The notes beneath the pieces are model-generated. The model saw nothing but the letters and a program-made list of their open reading frames with translations, had not been told where the DNA came from and did no database searches. Shown piece after piece: positions 35,040 through 47,534 of a stretch of 64,000 nucleotides of DNA. The position numbers were made by a program, and so were the translations under genes. The first letter of the stretch is position 1; each line of letters starts with the position of its first letter. The stretch is from Hyparrhenia diplandra (lineage: Eukaryota; Streptophyta; Magnoliopsida; Poales; Poaceae). The DNA is taken from assembly GCA_015847255.1 (NCBI GenBank), contig JADLZK010011219.1, positions 124,001-188,000 on the forward strand, given 5' to 3'.

Positions 35040-35636
35040 CCAAATTCAAAAAAAGATTTTTTACCGAGAACCTTAGTTAGGGCCCTCGGGGAAAACACCT
35101 TTACCCAGGGCCCTTCGATAAAGCCCTTGGTAAAATCCTGTGAAAAATTTTGAAATGTCGCCACCCCCACCAACGCCGGCCACCACCACCCCACCAACGC
35201 CGGCCTACCACTCCCCCACCACGGCCACCCCCCACCAACGCCGGCCACCACCCCCCCACCAACGCCGGGCGCCACTCCCCCACCATCGCCACCCCCATCA
35301 ACGCCGGCCGCCACCACATTGGCGCCGGTAGAGTGACCATATTCTACCGAGCACCAAACTACCTCGCCGGTAGAGTTGACGGCAAGGGCGCCGTCGACGA
35401 TGTCGACGTCAGGGCGTCAACCCCACCGGGGAGGTTCTTTGTGAGAGATGACTCGGTGGAGGCAGACTCTACCGGGGAGCCAAGTTACCGAGGGTTGGGC
35501 TCTCGGTAGAGTGATCTCTACCGGAGAGCTTTCTTTCTCCGAGAGCTGCTCGCAGAGGGAGACTCTACCGAGCGCTTCTCGTAGGGCTCTCGGTACATCG
35601 CTCCGGCGCTCGGTGGAGGCCGCCCAGACGGTAGTG
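35040..35636 (-). mobile_element. CACTA (En/Spm-type) terminal region
   Basis: The right edge reads CGGTAGTG (ending 35636), so the minus strand starts CACTACCGTCTGGGCGGC. Subterminal repeats of CTCTACCGAG/CTCGGTAGAG type fill about 35330-35610. ACCGAGGGC-like repeats lie at 35060-35130. The opposite terminus was not identified. Confidence 0.5.
35158..35330. repeat. CCACCAACGCCGG tandem repeat
   Basis: Five or so imperfect copies of a unit like CCACCAACGCCGGCCACCAC form a GC-rich minisatellite within the CACTA-like region. Confidence 0.6.
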
Positions 35637-35649
35637 TGTGGAGTCACTC

Positions 35650-37440
35650 GAATCCTTATCCCCTGGCATGTCAAGGCATAATAATCCATTCAGATGTCAA
35701 GGACTTAGCTCTGGGTTTGGCATCATCACATTATTTGCTGAAACGGTCGAATGCGCATGCAAGGAAGAATCACTTCAAAAGTTTATCACGCTTAGTAGAA
35801 TTCATTGGGAGGGTTATATAAAATGAAAAAGGCGATCACTAAAGGATTTGCGCCTGTACTTTTTTAAGGAGTAGCACGCATAAACAGCAAGAGCATGTGT
35901 ATCAGGTCATGACGCCTGAGTAAACTGGAAATTGACATTGCGCCGTGATGTTGACTTGTGTATGATCTGAAAATGGAACAATTCAATGAAACATAACTTT
36001 CACACAATATTATACCATATGTGACATACCTCTTTGAAAATTTTAGATGAGAGGTTAGCTTGTAGCAATTGTAACTGCATGCATGTTGAAACTAACAACA
36101 GGATGAAAGTCGGCAGCTGTGTTGATTTCAGTCACATGAATGCGACTCATAGGAACAAGTCCTTACTGACCCGTCACCAGATAAGTATACAGCTGATCAG
36201 GTACCATCTGTGAACAATCGAGTTCCAGTGTTCTTCTGAAAATTTTAATTTGTGTGTAACTTTCCGGCCAAATAGCAAATCCATCAACATACTATATATG
36301 GGAGGTGATGCAATTTCCAGTATATGAACTGGTATTTCTACAAAGAATTTTTTTTTCTAATCTAAAAGACTAAATCTGACTAGTTTTTACTGTCTAGAAA
36401 CTAGAAAGTCATATACTCAAATAAAAAGTCAAAATTTGAACTTCAAACATTACTGCCTACTTGATGGGAATCATGATTCTTGGACCATATTAGGACTAAT
36501 AAGTTGTAACTTTCGTACGTTGTGTGTATTTGGTGGTTATAATGTTAAACATGATGAGCAGATGTCACAAATGAAAGGACTGAAAGGATTTGAATCCCCT
36601 TTGTCTTGTTAGGAGAAAGACTGTGTCATTGTGGTTGATAGAAAGGTGATTACTGTCATGGCATGCATACTCTATTCCTTTGACGGAGAAGAGATCAAGT
36701 CTTGCCCTTTTTGCTTCCCCTAGGATTCGTTGGTAAGAGTACCGGTTCAAATTTATCGTTGTCTCTGGCGTCACTGCAGCAGAGATTAAGTAGCTTTCGT
36801 AGCAAACTGATGACCATCTGAGCTGATCTATTTGTATCAGATACCACTGTGTGTATGCGCGGTTGCGGAAAGCCGGCCGAAAACCTTTGGTCTTAGTCCC
36901 TCCTAAGACCATGTATGGGGCTGACGCCGAGAGACTGTGACGATTCTATTCACAATTCAAGGAGAGTTTTACAAGTAAGCGACCTTAGAAGGCCGCGTCG
37001 TAAAAAAAAAAAGTGAGAAATATTACATATATAGGAACAGGTTCACCACCTCTCTGAAGTCTGAATACACATGTAATGATGATGATGCAAAGTAGTCGTC
37101 AAGCTTGCTTGGAGTTTCCATCTTCAACAGGCCGGGCCGGCTACTAAGTACTATATGCCGTCTATTGGCAATTCATTGATTTTTTTTTTATTATGATTAT
37201 GATGAAGTTTGGATACAGCTATATGGGGCAATTATAAACTATTATATAGTCGGTGTTTTATATACTGATGAAGTATTGAACTACTCGTACTTCTGTTATA
37301 TATTCATGTGTCCCTTTACATTTTAAATTTGATTGAGACAAAAGAAATACTCTGTGTATGTATGAACCTTGAAAAATGATCTCTCTAATACGCAAGGAAG
37401 GGGCCGCAAGCTCTGAGGTGACATGCTCTGTGTGTGTGTG
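35650..37440. other. Unrecognised intergenic DNA
   Basis: A minus-strand frame at 36565-36912 (115 codons) has no domain I recognise. Just inside it the minus strand reads TGGTATCTGATAC, faintly like a retrotransposon primer-binding site. No gene supported. Confidence 0.3.
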
Positions 37441-37449
37441 TTTTTAAAT

Positions 37450-37791
37450 GAAGCTTGCAAAAAAAGGCCGAGAAAAGAAAACTATGTATGTTTGAACCTT
37501 GAAAAATGATCTGGAATCAGCTGCTTTGCGGAAAGAATATACTAGGCAAGCGAGACGCTCTTTACCGAAAGGAATCTGCTGCTTTTGCGGGAAAGAATAC
37601 ACTCGGCAAACGCTTTGCTGAGTGTTGCTATGGCACTCGGCAAAGACAATCTTTGCCGAGTGTTTTTCCTTTTGACACTTAGCAAAGAGTGGCAAAAACA
37701 ATCTTTACCGAGTGTGTTTTCTTTTTGACAGCTTAGCAAAGGGTGGATCTCTGGAATAAAACACTCGGCATAGTTCACGTCTCCGGTAGTG
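37450..37791 (-). mobile_element. CACTA element relic
   Basis: The right edge is CTCCGGTAGTG, ending at 37791, so the minus strand begins CACTACCGGAGACG. Inside are several copies of the grass CACTA subterminal motif ACTCGGCAAAG/TTTGCCGAGTG (about 37600-37770). Only about 340 bases remain; the other end was not found. Confidence 0.6.
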
Positions 37792-38449
37792 AGAAAAGAG
37801 TTGTGGATTTATTTATATTCTATGAAAAGTTCACGTACGTTATCGGCCTTTCTTCATTTTCCATGCAAGTGGGACGCAATTCTGAATTCTGATTGACCTA
37901 ATCCATCATTTATTTTTCTTCTGTGCATGCATCTAGTTACTTCGGTTCGATTATTTTTTCCCCTTTTGCATACAAACGTATATATATGATTGATCTTATC
38001 GTTTTGATTTTTTCTGTGTCCAAGGTCGTCTGTATTTATTGGTAAAGTAAGTACGACACATTAGTTTTGAAGACAAGACGTCTCTATATGTTCCTGTATA
38101 TTATCTGCCTTTTCAAACAAGCAAGAAAATATCATCCAAATGCATGTACGTACTTAGCTCTCGGCTGCTACTCGCACCTGTATATGCAGCTGAACGCCAA
38201 GAAATTTGGGTTGGTGGTATGGTCAATCAAGTAGAGCTAATTAAGCCGCCAGGCATACGTTAATAACAACATTTTTTATATATATCTGTATTACGTACAC
38301 AAGTGTATAACAAGCGGTCAGAAGAAAAAACGAACAGGAACGGCTATCCATGCACCAGCTAGCTGCTTCAAAGCCGGACCGATATATACACGTACATACA
38401 CGTACGTGCAGCCGTACTCAGCTCGTCGATCCGCTTCATATTCAACCTA

Positions 38450-39900
38450 ACGCATGCGATTTCTTCGGATTACACTAGGACAATATATAAAACTGAAGGA
38501 CGGGCAGCGACAAGCGGGGCAGATAAGTCTCGAAAATTCTTTTGGATTATCGACTTTGTAGCTCTCCGACCCTCCACAAACAAACCAAGCAAAGCCGGTA
38601 TGATCCGCGGCTTGAATGCAAGGTGGATGACGCAGGATTGCCTAAGAGTCTGGCGGGATCCAGCCCAGGAAGCAACCGAAGCAACCACACAAAAAACTTC
38701 GAAAACAGCGGGACCCAAAACATGGACTCCGGACTTTCCGGGACCCTAGGGGCGGACTGTCCGCATAACACGAAGGCAACACAAGGCGGACTGTCCCGCG
38801 AAGGCCTTGCAGTCCGTCCAGAAAACCTAAATAGCTTCGGCCGGTTTTCACGGGCTTCACCGAGAGGCGCCACCGGATCGTCCGTCGCCCAAAAAACCTG
38901 AAAACCAACTGGAAGAAAACCAACTGGGGACTCCGGCTGCTAAGTGCCGCGGGCCGGACTATCCGAGCTCTCGCAGACCGTCGAGGCTGTCGGTGCATTG
39001 GCTGGCGAAAACCGAGACGTAACTCAAACACACACCGTATTTGGAGATGCCGAGGGAAAAGGAGCGTGAAAGGAGGTTGAACCTCCCGCAGCGTGGAAGA
39101 AACGGAGTGTCCGTCGGGTTCAGCGATCCAAAAACCGGACAACAGACTCACACTCTCGTTGGACCTGGATGCGCTGGCTAGGCCAGAGACAAAACTCAAA
39201 ACACGGGCTTGGGAGCCGGACTGTTCGTCTCCGCCGTTCGAAAAGAAAAGCAAAGAGCCGCACTCTGTTTGGCTCAACTGCGCAAGGCGGACTGTCAGCG
39301 TCTTGTCCAGGGTTTGGAGAGCTCCCCGGTATCCGCCCGCAAGTCATGAAGGAAAACACAAAAGCAACATGAACTCAAAATCGCCCCTTCACTAAATCCG
39401 ACCAAAACTTCGATCAAATCTCAATCTCGAGGTCACAAGATTTTAGCGGTGATCTAGGCATGTAGGTGACCAAATCCCCAAAGAAATTTCATGTTTGGCG
39501 AGCAAATCAACGGATTTTTCAGATCTCGGTCAAAAAAGCTTCTGAACACGAACACAAAAGTGCTTCGATCTAGCGATTCATGCGGTTCAAGCGAATTCCT
39601 TTTGGTGAATATTGCGTGCAGTAGAGCGAATCCGCGGCAAAAGAATCAAACCAAGCGGTCCACAAGCGGCGAATCGAGCACTAGAAGATGGGAGGAGAGA
39701 AATCTGAAAATAGAACACAAGAACACCCAAATCTCGGAACAAAATCACAGCACACGGGTGCATCGATCGACCCCAAAATCGGAGGACATGCACAATGAGG
39801 GGGTGTGCTTCCTATCAAACAATTCACAAAATAGTTGTTTTGGACCTCTCCCACTCCACGGCAATACAATCTGATGCGAAACTCTGGAAAGCAGCCGAGG
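38450..39900 (-). repeat. Retrotransposon-like DNA with GGACTGTCCG motifs
   Basis: Several copies of a GGACTGTCCG-like motif (for example about 38753-38763, 38792-38801, 39288-39297) lie in noncoding sequence, as in the untranslated or LTR regions of some grass retrotransposons. No polymerase or gag frame was seen and LTR edges were not found. Confidence 0.3.
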
Positions 39901-39999
39901 AGGCAACACGAGATGGAGATGGAGGCATCACAGCGTCATCACCCCTCTTGGATACAATTGCCAAAACCACTTAGCGGGGGGGCATAATGGTTTTTGGAT

Positions 40000-41920
40000 A
40001 TCTTGATCCGGCGGTACAGCGCCTTCTCATGCAGCCAGCATTGCTCCGCGCAATCTCGAAGTAAGCCACGTCGTCCCATCCATCCCACAAGAACATCCGC
40101 GTTTTTGAGGCTCAACATGAAACACTACCACCGATGGTTTGAAGGCCAAACCACCAAACTCATGCCGATGGTTTGAGGGCAAACCACCAAACCTCCACCG
40201 ACCGCGTGTGTCATCGCCAAGTCTTGCATTGCGCTTGCCGCTGCGCCCGTCGTCGCCGGTCTGCGCCGTGTTCTCTTGCATGCGTCGATGTCCCAATATG
40301 CGGCCCACCATGGCTAGCCACCCGACAATCGGTCCATCGGTCCAAAGCCTCGTCCATCCTTCACCTCGCGGCCCGTCGCGGCGGTGCGTCCTCTTGGCCC
40401 TTCACCTGCCCGTCATCTCCATCTCGAGCTCCACACGCACAACACAAACCAACATCTTGACATCGCGTGTGTGCGGTGAACATATACCCGCGGCATAAAG
40501 AATAAAGAAAAATAGGCGTAAAATGTTATTTATTGACAATCATCAATCACATAACTACATACATTTAATCTAAATCAACCATGTGTTAGAAAAACATGCA
40601 CCGTTATCTTATGATAGCCACCGCTGATGGCGTTGAATAAATATGTTTTGGTGCAAACGAGGGAGATGAGTGCCGGAGGAGAGCCAGACGTCAACCACAA
40701 CCTGGCTAATTAAGGCACCATCCCATTTTTTTATGCTAGCTGAACGTGTTTTGTGTTGCCCATCAATGGTCTATTTACCATGCGGAGAGGCTCTGTTTTG
40801 CAATGTGGTGGACATCGACTCCTCTATAGGCCTTGTTTGATGCATTCGTAACAAACCTTGGGGCGGATTAAGTGGAATTGAACTAAATTACACACTAAAC
40901 CACTTCAACACCAATGGATTGATGTGAATACGACACTACATCCAAACAAGAACTTAAAAGCGCATATATATACTCGACGGCGAACACAACAGATAGTCGT
41001 CAAAAAAGTCATGGGTCCATCAACCCTTGCTTAGCGCGTAAAACCATTCTTGAATCATTTTTTGTTCTTTGCGAGGAAAGCAGGTAACAGGTTTGGCACT
41101 AAGGCGACTGAATAGCTGTCGTATTCATTACTTTTGTTCTTACCAGGTTGATGGCCTAAGGTACCCCGCGTGTCGGTCTTCATTACCACAATTGTTTTCT
41201 CTTTTAGTAAATCTCGTTGAGGGCGCCACTTTGCTGGATTTTGTGTTGTGTGCTTTTCCAAGTAAGCGGATGACGCTTCGCCAATCCATCACGAAAGCGT
41301 GTAAAACTACAATCTTCCATTTAATAAAATGCGTCGTGCTATCACGAAGACACCACACTCTCGAAAAAAAATAAGGTTTGGCACTAAAGCGGCGACTGGT
41401 GGCCTGCCAACAATTTGGACATTGGCGGAAAATATGCAAAATATATAAGGCATGGAAATGTAGATCAACTCTCTCAAACTAGCCCTAACACAATGCCAGT
41501 TAGCTTTAAGTAATTTGGAATGCCTAACATCCCGATATCAATTCAATAATGAGGTCAGTGTCAAGATGAAAACACTGTAGATAAGTTTCGTCTCTACGAA
41601 ACTCATTTCATCTTATGCTGACGAAGCACTTTCGTATCTCTCTTAATCAATACTATGCCACACATCAGATTAATTAAGAGAAATGATATACAATTACAGG
41701 TTGTTTCTAGCCTTCCAAACAACCAGATTTTTGAGCCTTTGGATGTGACCACGTGGAGGCGCATATGGATGCGTCAATCTCCTTCCGCCTTCCTTCTTCT
41801 CCCACCCCTATCTACGGCTCAAGCATTTTTCATCTCTCGCCCGTCCTCGCCATGGATGTCACAGCGCCCGCATCGACCTCCGGGTCCCGCCACGACGATC
41901 GTCCATCGTCCCCTCCGAAA
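40000..41920. other. Intergenic, no gene recognised
   Basis: Only short frames without domains. GC-rich at about 40.0-40.5 kb and AT-rich afterwards. Confidence 0.35.
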
Positions 41921-41923
41921 CGG

Positions 41924-42601
41924 TAGGGATGAAAGCGGTCGGGAAACGATCCGGAAGGAGGCCAAATCACTTTTCATTTTCGTTTTCTTTTCAAAAGCTA
42001 AATCGATACGATATTATCCTTTAAATGAATACGGGCGCCGGTATTCGGTAATTTGAAAGCGATATAGTCGGCCGAAAATACAACGATAACGATCGAAATC
42101 TACCGTAGCGGTATCCTCAAAAGCGGTAAAAACACATCAAATTGTAGGAAATAAGAGAAGAGCCCTATAACTTCGCAACATTACCATAATTCTTGACAAT
42201 GACACAAATTAATGATCAAGTTCTAAGTTGACTTGACATAGCATAGCGATGAAAACATGAATTATTATAGTTCCTTCCTAAGTAGAGGTTGTTCCTCTAT
42301 GTATTGTAACCCTTGCAATATAGTTAGTTTCCAAAAAAATATTTGTCTTATGTGCATGTTGCTTGTGTGTGCCTTTGATTCGTAATTACCAGCGGTAAAT
42401 TACCGCTTAAATACTGAAATCTTAGGAACGATCGAAGAAGTGGGCAAAATTGTTTTCGGCTTTGGTTTCCATTTACTTTTGCCATTATCATTTTCATTTT
42501 TTGGTTTACTACTTCCATTTTCGTTTAGGCATCAAAATCGGGGAAATACTAAAATGACTTCGAAAATCGGAAACTATCATTTTCGTTTTTCATCGATCCC
42601 A
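41924..42601. mobile_element. Ds-like hAT element (copy 2)
   Basis: It starts TAGGGATGAAAGCGGTCGGG, very like Ac/Ds ends, and has subterminal CGGTA/TACCG motifs (for example 42101-42130). The right half is shared with 33940-34350. The right end is degenerate (TTTTTCATCGATCCCA near 42601). No transposase is encoded, so it is non-autonomous. Confidence 0.6.
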
Positions 42602-43332
42602 TCTTGAACAGGCTAGCCTCTAGCGCCGCGCCACCCCCGAGCGCCCCACCCCGGCCACCATCAAAGCGGCTCCCCACCGCCCTGAGCGCCTCACCTGCCA
42701 GGCAGCCCTCTGGCGCCCCAGCCCCCGCCCTGGGCAGCCCTTGCCCTCGATCTGCCCCATGGCCCCTCTGACGCCCCAGCGCCCTCTATCCCTGCAGCCC
42801 CAATCCCTTAGTCTTATTTGTTCTTTTCCTTCATCTCGCCATCTGTGTCTTCTCTTTGGAAATTTGTAGTTTCCGAACAATTTCATTATATTTGTGAACA
42901 ATCTAGCATATATTTCCTTGATGTCTAAAATCCATAGAAATAATCTGTAAATTTTTGAATTTTGGCATATATTATGTGAATTTCCAAGTTACATCACCAT
43001 GTCACAATAAATTACACCAAAGAGGCTAGTAATATGACAGTGTAAATATAGGTATATGGGAGTGTAAGTGCATAGAAAATTTGGTTGTTAGGAGGAATAG
43101 AAATAACCGATTGTTACGTAGACATCTCCTTATTTAATTCTCATAAAAACTCTTATAAAAATCCACACTGACACTGACCTAGTAAAAAATACGGAATTTG
43201 ATAAAGTCACCCAAACAATACTTTTTCTCTATAATGCCAATTTGCCAATATGAGGTGTGCATTATTCCTCTGTATTGACGGCTTCAGAGCTCAAGCAAGT
43301 AAAATAGTCAGAGCCATGCAAAGCTGGCTGCC

Positions 43333-43340
43333 TATAAATA
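43333..43340 (+). promoter_or_regulatory. TATA box of the membrane reductase-like gene
   Basis: TATAAATA lies about 150 bases before the ATG at 43492, followed by a CT-rich leader. This is a normal plant layout and argues that the locus has been a real gene. Confidence 0.55.
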
Positions 43341-43491
43341 CGCACACATGGTATACCAGCACCCCAGCACGTCGAAGAAGCCAGAAGTCTAGTCTTGCTT
43401 GATCACTCTGCCCTAGCTCTCTCTCGGTCTCTCCCCAAAGCCTAGCTTAATTGTGTGGTGACGCTATGGATTGGCAAGACCAAGCCAAGCC

Positions 43492-45193
43492 ATGATGCAA
43501 ACCAAGTTCTCGAGCTGTCGTGGCGTCGCTTTCGAGCTCAAGGCGTCGCCGGGCAGCAGCCGTTCGCCCTCAAGCCGTCGATCATTATCCACCCTGAAAT
43601 GCCACCGCCGGACGCCCGGACGAAGCGGCGCCGGACGGTGGGTCTGGCTGCCGCAGTCGTTCAGCCGTACCTCCTCCAGGATCTTTCCTTCCGCTTTGCC
43701 AGGTCGACGAGCCCGCGTGAGCAGCCACTTCTGCGACCTCGATCTCGACGACGAGGACGCGGACGACGATGAGCCCGTCGTCAGCGGTGCCGACGTGGAG
43801 ATGGCCATCGCCGCGTCAGCTGTGGCTGTCGTCGATGACGTGAAGAAGGTGAACGCCCCACCAGCGCCGGCGAAGCCACCGGCGCCCCTCGAGGCTGGGT
43901 GTCATACTGCTGGACCAGGGCTTGTTCACCGTGTACAAGCGCGCCTCTTCGTCCTGTGCGTCGCGCTGAACGCGGTGGGCCTCGTGCTCGCCGCGACGGG
44001 ACACTTTCCGTACGCCAGGTCACGCCGCCGTCTTCGCCATGGGCAACATACTGGCGCTCACGCTGTGCCGCTGCCCGGAGGCGGTGCTCCGTGTTCTGGC
44101 TCGCCGTGGCGCTCTTCGGCCGGCCGTGGGTGCCCGTCGTCGTCAAGACCGGAGTGACCGCGATCCTGCAGTCGCTAGGCGGCGTGCACAGCGGCTGCGG
44201 CGTGTCGTCGCTGGCGTGGCTGGTGTACGCGCTGGTGCAGGCGCTCCAGCACCGTGACGTGACGCCGCGAGAGGTCGTCGGCGTGGCGTCGGCCATACTC
44301 GGCCTGCTCGCGCTCTCGTGCCTGGCCGCGTTCCCGCTGGTGCGCCACCTGCACCACAACGTGTTTCGAGCGCACGCACCGGTTCGCCGGCTGGACCGCG
44401 CTCGCGCTGCTGTGGGCCTTCGTCGTGTCCCCCGCCGGCTACGCGGCCGGCGACCACCTCCTACAAGCAGCCGGCTCACACCGGCTCCGTCTCGTAAAGC
44501 GGCAGGAGCTCTGGCTCACCGCCGCCATCACCTTCTTCACCTTCCTGCCATGGCTCACCGTGCGGCGCGCGTGCCCGTCACGGTCACCGCGCGGTCCAGC
44601 CACGCTTCCGTGATAACCTTCAGGGCGGCGTCGAAGGCGGGCTGCTCGGCCGCATCAGCCGCTCGCCGCTCTCCGAGTGGCACGCCTTTTGGCATCATCT
44701 TCCGACAACGGGACACGCACGCGATGCCTCGCAGGCGCGGTGGGGCGACTTCACCCGGGCCTCATATCGGACCCTCCGACACGCCTCTGGGGTGCGCGGG
44801 TCCACTTCGCCGGGCTGCCCTACCCCTCAACATGTACCGGCGGGCGACCATGGTGGCGACGGGCTCCGGGATATGCGTCTTCTTGTCCTTCCTGATGCAG
44901 CCCGGGCCGGCCGAGCTGTCGCTGGTGTGGGTGGCCAATGGGCATCGACGCCAACTTACGGCGAGGAGACAGTCGGCGGCGTGCAACAGCGAGAGGCTCC
45001 GCGGGCGGGTGATCGTTCGACACGGCGGTGATGGGGCGGCCCAACGTGGCGGCGCGCTGGCCGTGGATTTACGGCGCGGCGTTGGGGCTCGGAGGTGGTG
45101 GTGGTGACCAAGCAACCCGGAAGGAGCGGGACGTCGTCGCGGGGGTGTCACAAGGCCGGTATCCCGGCATTCGGGCCTATCTGGGATTCTTGA
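43492..45193 (+). CDS. Multi-pass membrane reductase-like protein (many frame breaks)
   Basis: Apparently intronless. Conserved-looking protein is readable only by moving between frames. The order is an N-terminal basic/Ser-rich region, an acidic DLDDEDADDDEP stretch, and then several hydrophobic helices (LFVLCVALNAVGLVLAA; AILGLLALSCLAAFPLV; LTAAITFFTFLPWL). After these come a ferric-reductase-like C-terminus with GSGICVFLSFLMQP, resembling an NAD(P)-binding glycine motif, and RVHFAGLPY, and the end HKAGIPAFGPIWDS before the stop at 45193. This fits a plant family of uncharacterised transmembrane proteins with a flavin/NAD-type tail. Function is not established. I count at least eight frame changes in 1.7 kb, more than in neighbouring genes, so pseudogene status is possible. 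The start MMQTKFSS at 43492 fits better than an earlier ATG. Confidence 0.6.
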
Positions 45194-47534
45194 TCGAGCA
45201 GGCCAGGGATCCTACAAAAGGAACCTCCAATACAGGAATTTCCTGTTTGACTATCAATATAATCACTGCTTAACCCATTAATAATAGGGTTTATTCACTG
45301 TATCAAGGAATCAAGGAATATAACTGTGATATATAAGCCGTTTGAAGATAAATTAGCTAAGCATTAATTTTCGTGGAGCAATCTCAATAACTAGTTGTCC
45401 AAACTAAACAGATTTTTGAAAACACAAGGATTGTAGGATGTCAAAATTTGTTCATTTCTTGACAAAACTAATTGCTACTCCTAATTCTGTCACGAAATAC
45501 AGTGGATTTTCAGTTGACCTAAAATCAATCCATCACAATTAAGTTTGATTGGATTTTGTAAAAAAGAACAATAATATATATTTTTGGTAACTACTAAACT
45601 CTATTCTATATCAGGACCGGGAGTACATATTTAGTTTGATACATTAGAGTGTAATTTGACTTATAACTACTAAAACACTATTTTATATCAGGGCCGCGAG
45701 GGACCGGGAGTACATTATTTAGTCCAACTTTTAGTCAATTACGATACTATAAGTGTAATTGATACGTTCTCACTAAAAATATTCTTGTACTACATGTTTT
45801 AGTCAACTTTTTTACACTATTTATATATAGCCCAAGTGCAGCACGGTATAGTCCAATTACAGCATGGTGTCTAGCTTGTTGAATTTATGAGTTGGACTTC
45901 AGGACTTGACTTGACCTTAAAAAATCTAATAAATTTCAAGGCCTATAATAAACACTAGTGCAGTAAAAATTAATCGGTAAATTGACAGAAGATTGACTGT
46001 AATATAGTTAGCTATCGTGTGCAATGAGTTTAAGAAAAGTAGAAGACAGTGGCAGGACCTGTGCTCTGCAAACAGGATCGCGCAGCAGAACAGTAATGTA
46101 GCACCAACGACGGTTTTGCAACTCCAAACTCAAAACAAGAATGTTGAAAGTGAGGGACCTTGGACCGAGAGACAGAAAATAAGTGAGGAACAGACACACG
46201 AGGCAGAGAATGAGAGATGGAAGGAGAAAATTACGTTCTTAAAACCACCAGTTGCTGACCTTGGTTAAACCAGTTGATTAAGGCTCTAGAGGATGTCCCC
46301 TTGACCAGGGTTCAAAGCCTAGGAAGATTTGGGGGTTTGTGCGGGTTGAGCCGAGAGTCTTGATGATGATAGGCTGGGGCGTGTTCGGGGTTCATGTTGA
46401 ATACGAAGTCACTTGAAGATTCATAGGAGGAAAATTCTAAAATTTGGCGGTGGTAAAAGTGTTTTTGTTAATCAAACTATGCGGACGGTTGGTTCTTGTC
46501 TTAGCGTTGCTCCCTTAGGCGGGGTTTAGGGTTTAGGGTTTCATATATTTGATGCCCGGTGTCTCATTCTGCATAGGAAATACAAGGTCTTACTTTGGTA
46601 TCTCGATTCCACCTATTTACAAATACCTCGTTTCTAGAGACAGGTTAGTAGGAAAACATTTTCTTCGAAATGCTATTCACGACAATTTCAAAGCCCGCAC
46701 ATATATCTCGCAGAGTCTTGATGAATGGTTGCGTGGTTCATGTTGAATAATGCCTAAGGGCGTGTTTTTGGTTACCAAACAAGTTGTTCGTTACGCGCCC
46801 GCCAAGGCCGCCGGATATATTTTGATGCCGTACCGTTTGGATCGGGCGCCGCTATGCCATCTTTCTAGAGACGCCATATTTGTCAAAGTTATTCACGTAA
46901 CTCCCGCCACGTAGCGGAATGGTTGCTATACGAAATGCCGGACCCGCACTAAAGAGAGTGGGCCCGAACAAGGCAAAGGCCGAGGGACAAGACGATAACC
47001 GCCCGCACATATTTGTCAAAGGTTCACTGCTGCTCGCAATAACGCAGCACTAAAGAGAGTGGCGAATGAGTGAGGCAGGGACGAATCGTCCGCCCGCCCA
47101 GCCTATGGCCGCCACAACGGTGGCGTGGCGGATTGCGTCGGCAACCAAACACGTCCAAAATGGTCCAAATGCGATTCGCCTTGGCTCGGACCCTTGACAA
47201 CCATCTTACGGATACAGTTGGTAACAATATAACCAAAGGCAACAAGAAAAGAGTCATAAAAATATACACCCGGTCGCGTATTGCGAAGAACCCTTTGTCA
47301 AAATGTCAATCTGCGTTAGTTTCCATGGTCCTGTCTAGACTGCTGATCTGGCTAGACGATGATGGCGTCAGCAGCAGCACCGTTCCCCCAGCAGCCTCCT
47401 CTTCTTCCCGACCAGACCAAGCACGCCCCTGCCCCGTCGTCCTCCTCCTCCCGACCGTCTCACTCCCGGCCCCTCCTCCGCATCCGATCTCCGAGCGCTA
47501 AGCAGCCAGCGGCCGCGCCGGCGTCGTCTCTCGG
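45194..47534. other. Intergenic, no gene recognised
   Basis: AT-rich, with short unsupported frames and probable transposon remnants. The last 200 bases lead into the Lin0512 gene. Confidence 0.35.

Noticed and set aside
36565..36912. 115-codon minus frame with a primer-binding-site-like string
   Set aside because: The string is a poor match to a methionine-tRNA site, no LTR or polymerase is nearby, and the translation has no domain.
38642..39277. 211-codon minus-strand frame
   Set aside because: Sits in DNA with repeated GGACTGTCCG motifs; no domain; overlapping plus-strand frames are equally open.
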